The notes beneath the pieces were generated by a model. That model saw only the letters and a list, made by a program, of their open reading frames with translations, made no database searches and was not told the DNA's origin. Shown one piece after another: positions 48,856-50,246 of a stretch of 50,246 nucleotides of DNA. A program made the position numbers and the translations under genes. Origin of the DNA: an uncultured Eubacteriales bacterium (lineage in GTDB: Bacteria > Bacillota > Clostridia > Christensenellales > CAG-138); NCBI GenBank assembly GCA_902789675.1, contig CADAPG010000004.1, positions 1 through 50,246 on the forward strand. Direction: 5' to 3'. Positions within the stretch are counted from its first letter, which is position 1. Each line of letters starts with the position of its first letter.

Positions 48856-50246
48856 TCATCCCTCCTGCGGTTCCGCTTCGGGTTCCTCCTCCGTGTCGGC
48901 AGGCGTCTCCGGTTCGGATTCCTCCTCCGCATCGGCAGGCGGTTCCGGTTCGGATTCTTCCTCCGCGTCGGCAGGCGATTCCTCTTCGGATTCCTCCTCC
49001 GCGTCGGCAGGCGGTTCCGGTTCGGAAGGCTGCTCCACGCCCGAGCGGTTGACGGAGAGCATCAGCAGCGCGGTGTCGAACATCAGCACGGAAAGGATGT
49101 GCAGCGCCGGTTCGCTGTACATGAGCATGTAAACGCCGAGGATCGTTTCCGAGATCAGGAACAGCCTTGCGGCAAACCGCACGCGGACGGGCTGTCCGCC
49201 TGCGCTGTAGCTCATCAGAAGGAGCACGACCACGTACAGCGCGGCGCCCCAGGCAAGGGGGCCGATCTCACGGATAAAGGCGAACACGATCAGCGCGGAG
49301 GCGATCGCCGAAACCGCCGCCCACTGGATCCACATCTTGCGCGGCATCGGCGAGCGGAACAGGAACGCGAAGACCAGCAGCGCATGCGCGATCAGGAACA
49401 GGATCAGTCCCTGCAGCACGTAGAGACACATCACAACGTCGGCGGCGATCAGCATGAAGATGCCGGGCAGCATCAGAAGCGTGCGCCTGGCGTGCCAATG
49501 CCGGTACAGGAAGATCACAAGCAGCGCCGCGCCGAGGATCATCTTCCAGAGCATGCGCAGATTCGTATGGTCCGCAAAGCACCAGAACGCGAGCTCTGCC
49601 TCCAGCATGGAGATGCAGAAGACACAGAGGCAGATCCACACAAGGACGCCCGGCTTTCTGCGGTTCCGCTGAAGCAGCATCGCCGCCCAGATGAGAACCG
49701 TGACGACGATCCCCGCGAGCGCTGCGAAGATCATCAGCGTCACGCGCCAGCTGACCCCGACGGATCCGACGCCGAGGAAGCCCGCAAGATCCGCGGCGGC
49801 AAAGGTCTCGGCGGTAAAGCCGGAGGAATTGCGCAGAACGCCTTTTTCCGAATGATACGCCGTTCCGGCGTCGCCTTTCGAAACGTGCAGAGGTTCGCTC
49901 GTCGCGCCCTCGTAGCGCGCGGAGGCGTGCACGGAACAATTCGCAAACCGCACCTCGACCTCTCCGCTGCGCACGGCTTCCCATGTCACAAGCAGATCCG
50001 CATCGTGCGGAACGGCGAGAACGGTCGTTTTCCCGACGCGCTCCGCGTAATAGCGGTGCGCAGTCTGCCCCTGCACCGGGGAATCGTCGACGGGAACGCT
50101 GCCGGATATCAGCTCGCCCTTTTCCGTCACGGCGATCGCCTGACCGGGCACATTGAGATCGGACAGGACCACGTTCACCGGACCGCGGATCATCACATAG
50201 GTAAAGGCGTAGTCGTCTTCAAACGTGCCGGCGCGGATCAGGTCGA
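48856..50246 (-). CDS. Multi-helix membrane protein with acidic repeat tail (5' end missing)
   Basis: The frame is open to the right edge, so the start is outside the window; 462 residues plus a partial codon are visible, and the GTG at 50196 need not be the start. The first 160 residues look like an outer beta domain. About eight membrane helices follow (from about 170 to 400). The tail has four 12-residue acidic units such as PADAEEESEPEP. I do not recognise the family. A membrane sensor or envelope protein with a charged cytoplasmic or exposed tail is all that can be said. Confidence 0.7.
   Translation of the reverse strand, partial: DLIRAGTFEDDYAFTYVMIRGPVNVVLSDLNVPGQAIAVTEKGELISGSVPVDDSPVQGQTAHRYYAERVGKTTVLAVPHDADLLVTWEAVRSGEVEVRFANCSVHASARYEGATSEPLHVSKGDAGTAYHSEKGVLRNSSGFTAETFAAADLAGFLGVGSVGVSWRVTLMIFAALAGIVVTVLIWAAMLLQRNRRKPGVLVWICLCVFCISMLEAELAFWCFADHTNLRMLWKMILGAALLVIFLYRHWHARRTLLMLPGIFMLIAADVVMCLYVLQGLILFLIAHALLVFAFLFRSPMPRKMWIQWAAVSAIASALIVFAFIREIGPLAWGAALYVVVLLLMSYSAGGQPVRVRFAARLFLISETILGVYMLMYSEPALHILSVLMFDTALLMLSVNRSGVEQPSEPEPPADAEEESEEESPADAEEESEPEPPADAEEESEPETPADTEEEPEAEPQEG
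48868..49011 (-). repeat. Four tandem 36-base units coding for an acidic tail
   Basis: Four near-identical 36-base units encode PADTEEEPEAEP, PADAEEESEPET, PADAEEESEPEP and PADAEEESEEES (3' to 5' of the gene). Unit number may vary between strains without breaking the frame. Confidence 0.85.

Noticed and set aside
48868..49011. Possible CRISPR array
   Set aside because: Units are directly adjacent 36-base in-frame repeats without spacers and encode an acidic tail.

Overview
This is a GC-rich stretch of chromosome that looks like a Gram-positive, probably gut-associated member of the Clostridia. The reasons are the ylxM-ffh-rpsP-khpA-rimM-trmD-rplS gene order, a FeoB-associated Cys-rich membrane protein, a PadR/HAAS/DUF4097 operon, lipobox proteins, BspA-like leucine-rich repeats, AGGAGG-type ribosome sites and TTGACA/TATAAT-type promoters. 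The lineage is an inference; there is no rRNA gene to anchor it. No tRNA, rRNA, CRISPR array, phage genes or transposase was seen. 47 protein genes are called, two of them cut by the window ends.

1-8.2 kb: a four-gene glycoside-use operon on the minus strand (GH3 beta-glucosidase, GPH sugar transporter, esterase, GH78 alpha-L-rhamnosidase). Every junction is an ATGA overlap. It is divergent from an AraC regulator with a two-turn direct repeat in the shared control region. An M42 aminopeptidase and a Cof-type HAD phosphatase follow. 8.2-13.2 kb: an ABC importer operon (lipoprotein, fused double permease, ATPase) whose ATPase carries an extra block of about 118 residues.

13.2-17.8 kb: the most unusual locus. 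It is a tight minus-strand operon of a membrane LRR protein, a radical SAM/SPASM enzyme, a 129-residue protein ending in Gly/Ser/Tyr and 13 asparagines, and a membrane zinc-ribbon protein. It has its own promoter and terminator and reads like an undescribed peptide- or protein-modification system. 17.9-20 kb: a DUF1295 membrane protein and an iron-containing alcohol dehydrogenase. 20-21.8 kb: a lipoprotein gene lying between two halves of a composite palindromic repeat whose uninterrupted copy is at 30.7-31.1 kb.

21.8-32.1 kb, all minus strand: acetyltransferases (one fused to an alpha/beta hydrolase), a membrane-anchored MerR regulator with a CPBP protease, the PadR/DUF1700/DUF4097 operon, a GrpB/GNAT/VOC/CDP-alcohol transferase operon, a mini-kinase with a GNAT partner, and a four-SH3 secreted protein. 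32.3-36.2 kb: ferrous iron uptake (DtxR-type repressor, two FeoA, FeoB, small Cys-rich protein) with four matching palindromic boxes, one exactly filling the spacer of a consensus promoter.

36.2-50.2 kb: a large secreted LRR protein, the SRP/ribosome maturation cluster, a PIG-V-like glycosyltransferase, a giant RND transporter with a built-in coiled coil, and the C-terminal part of a membrane protein with an acidic repeat tail.
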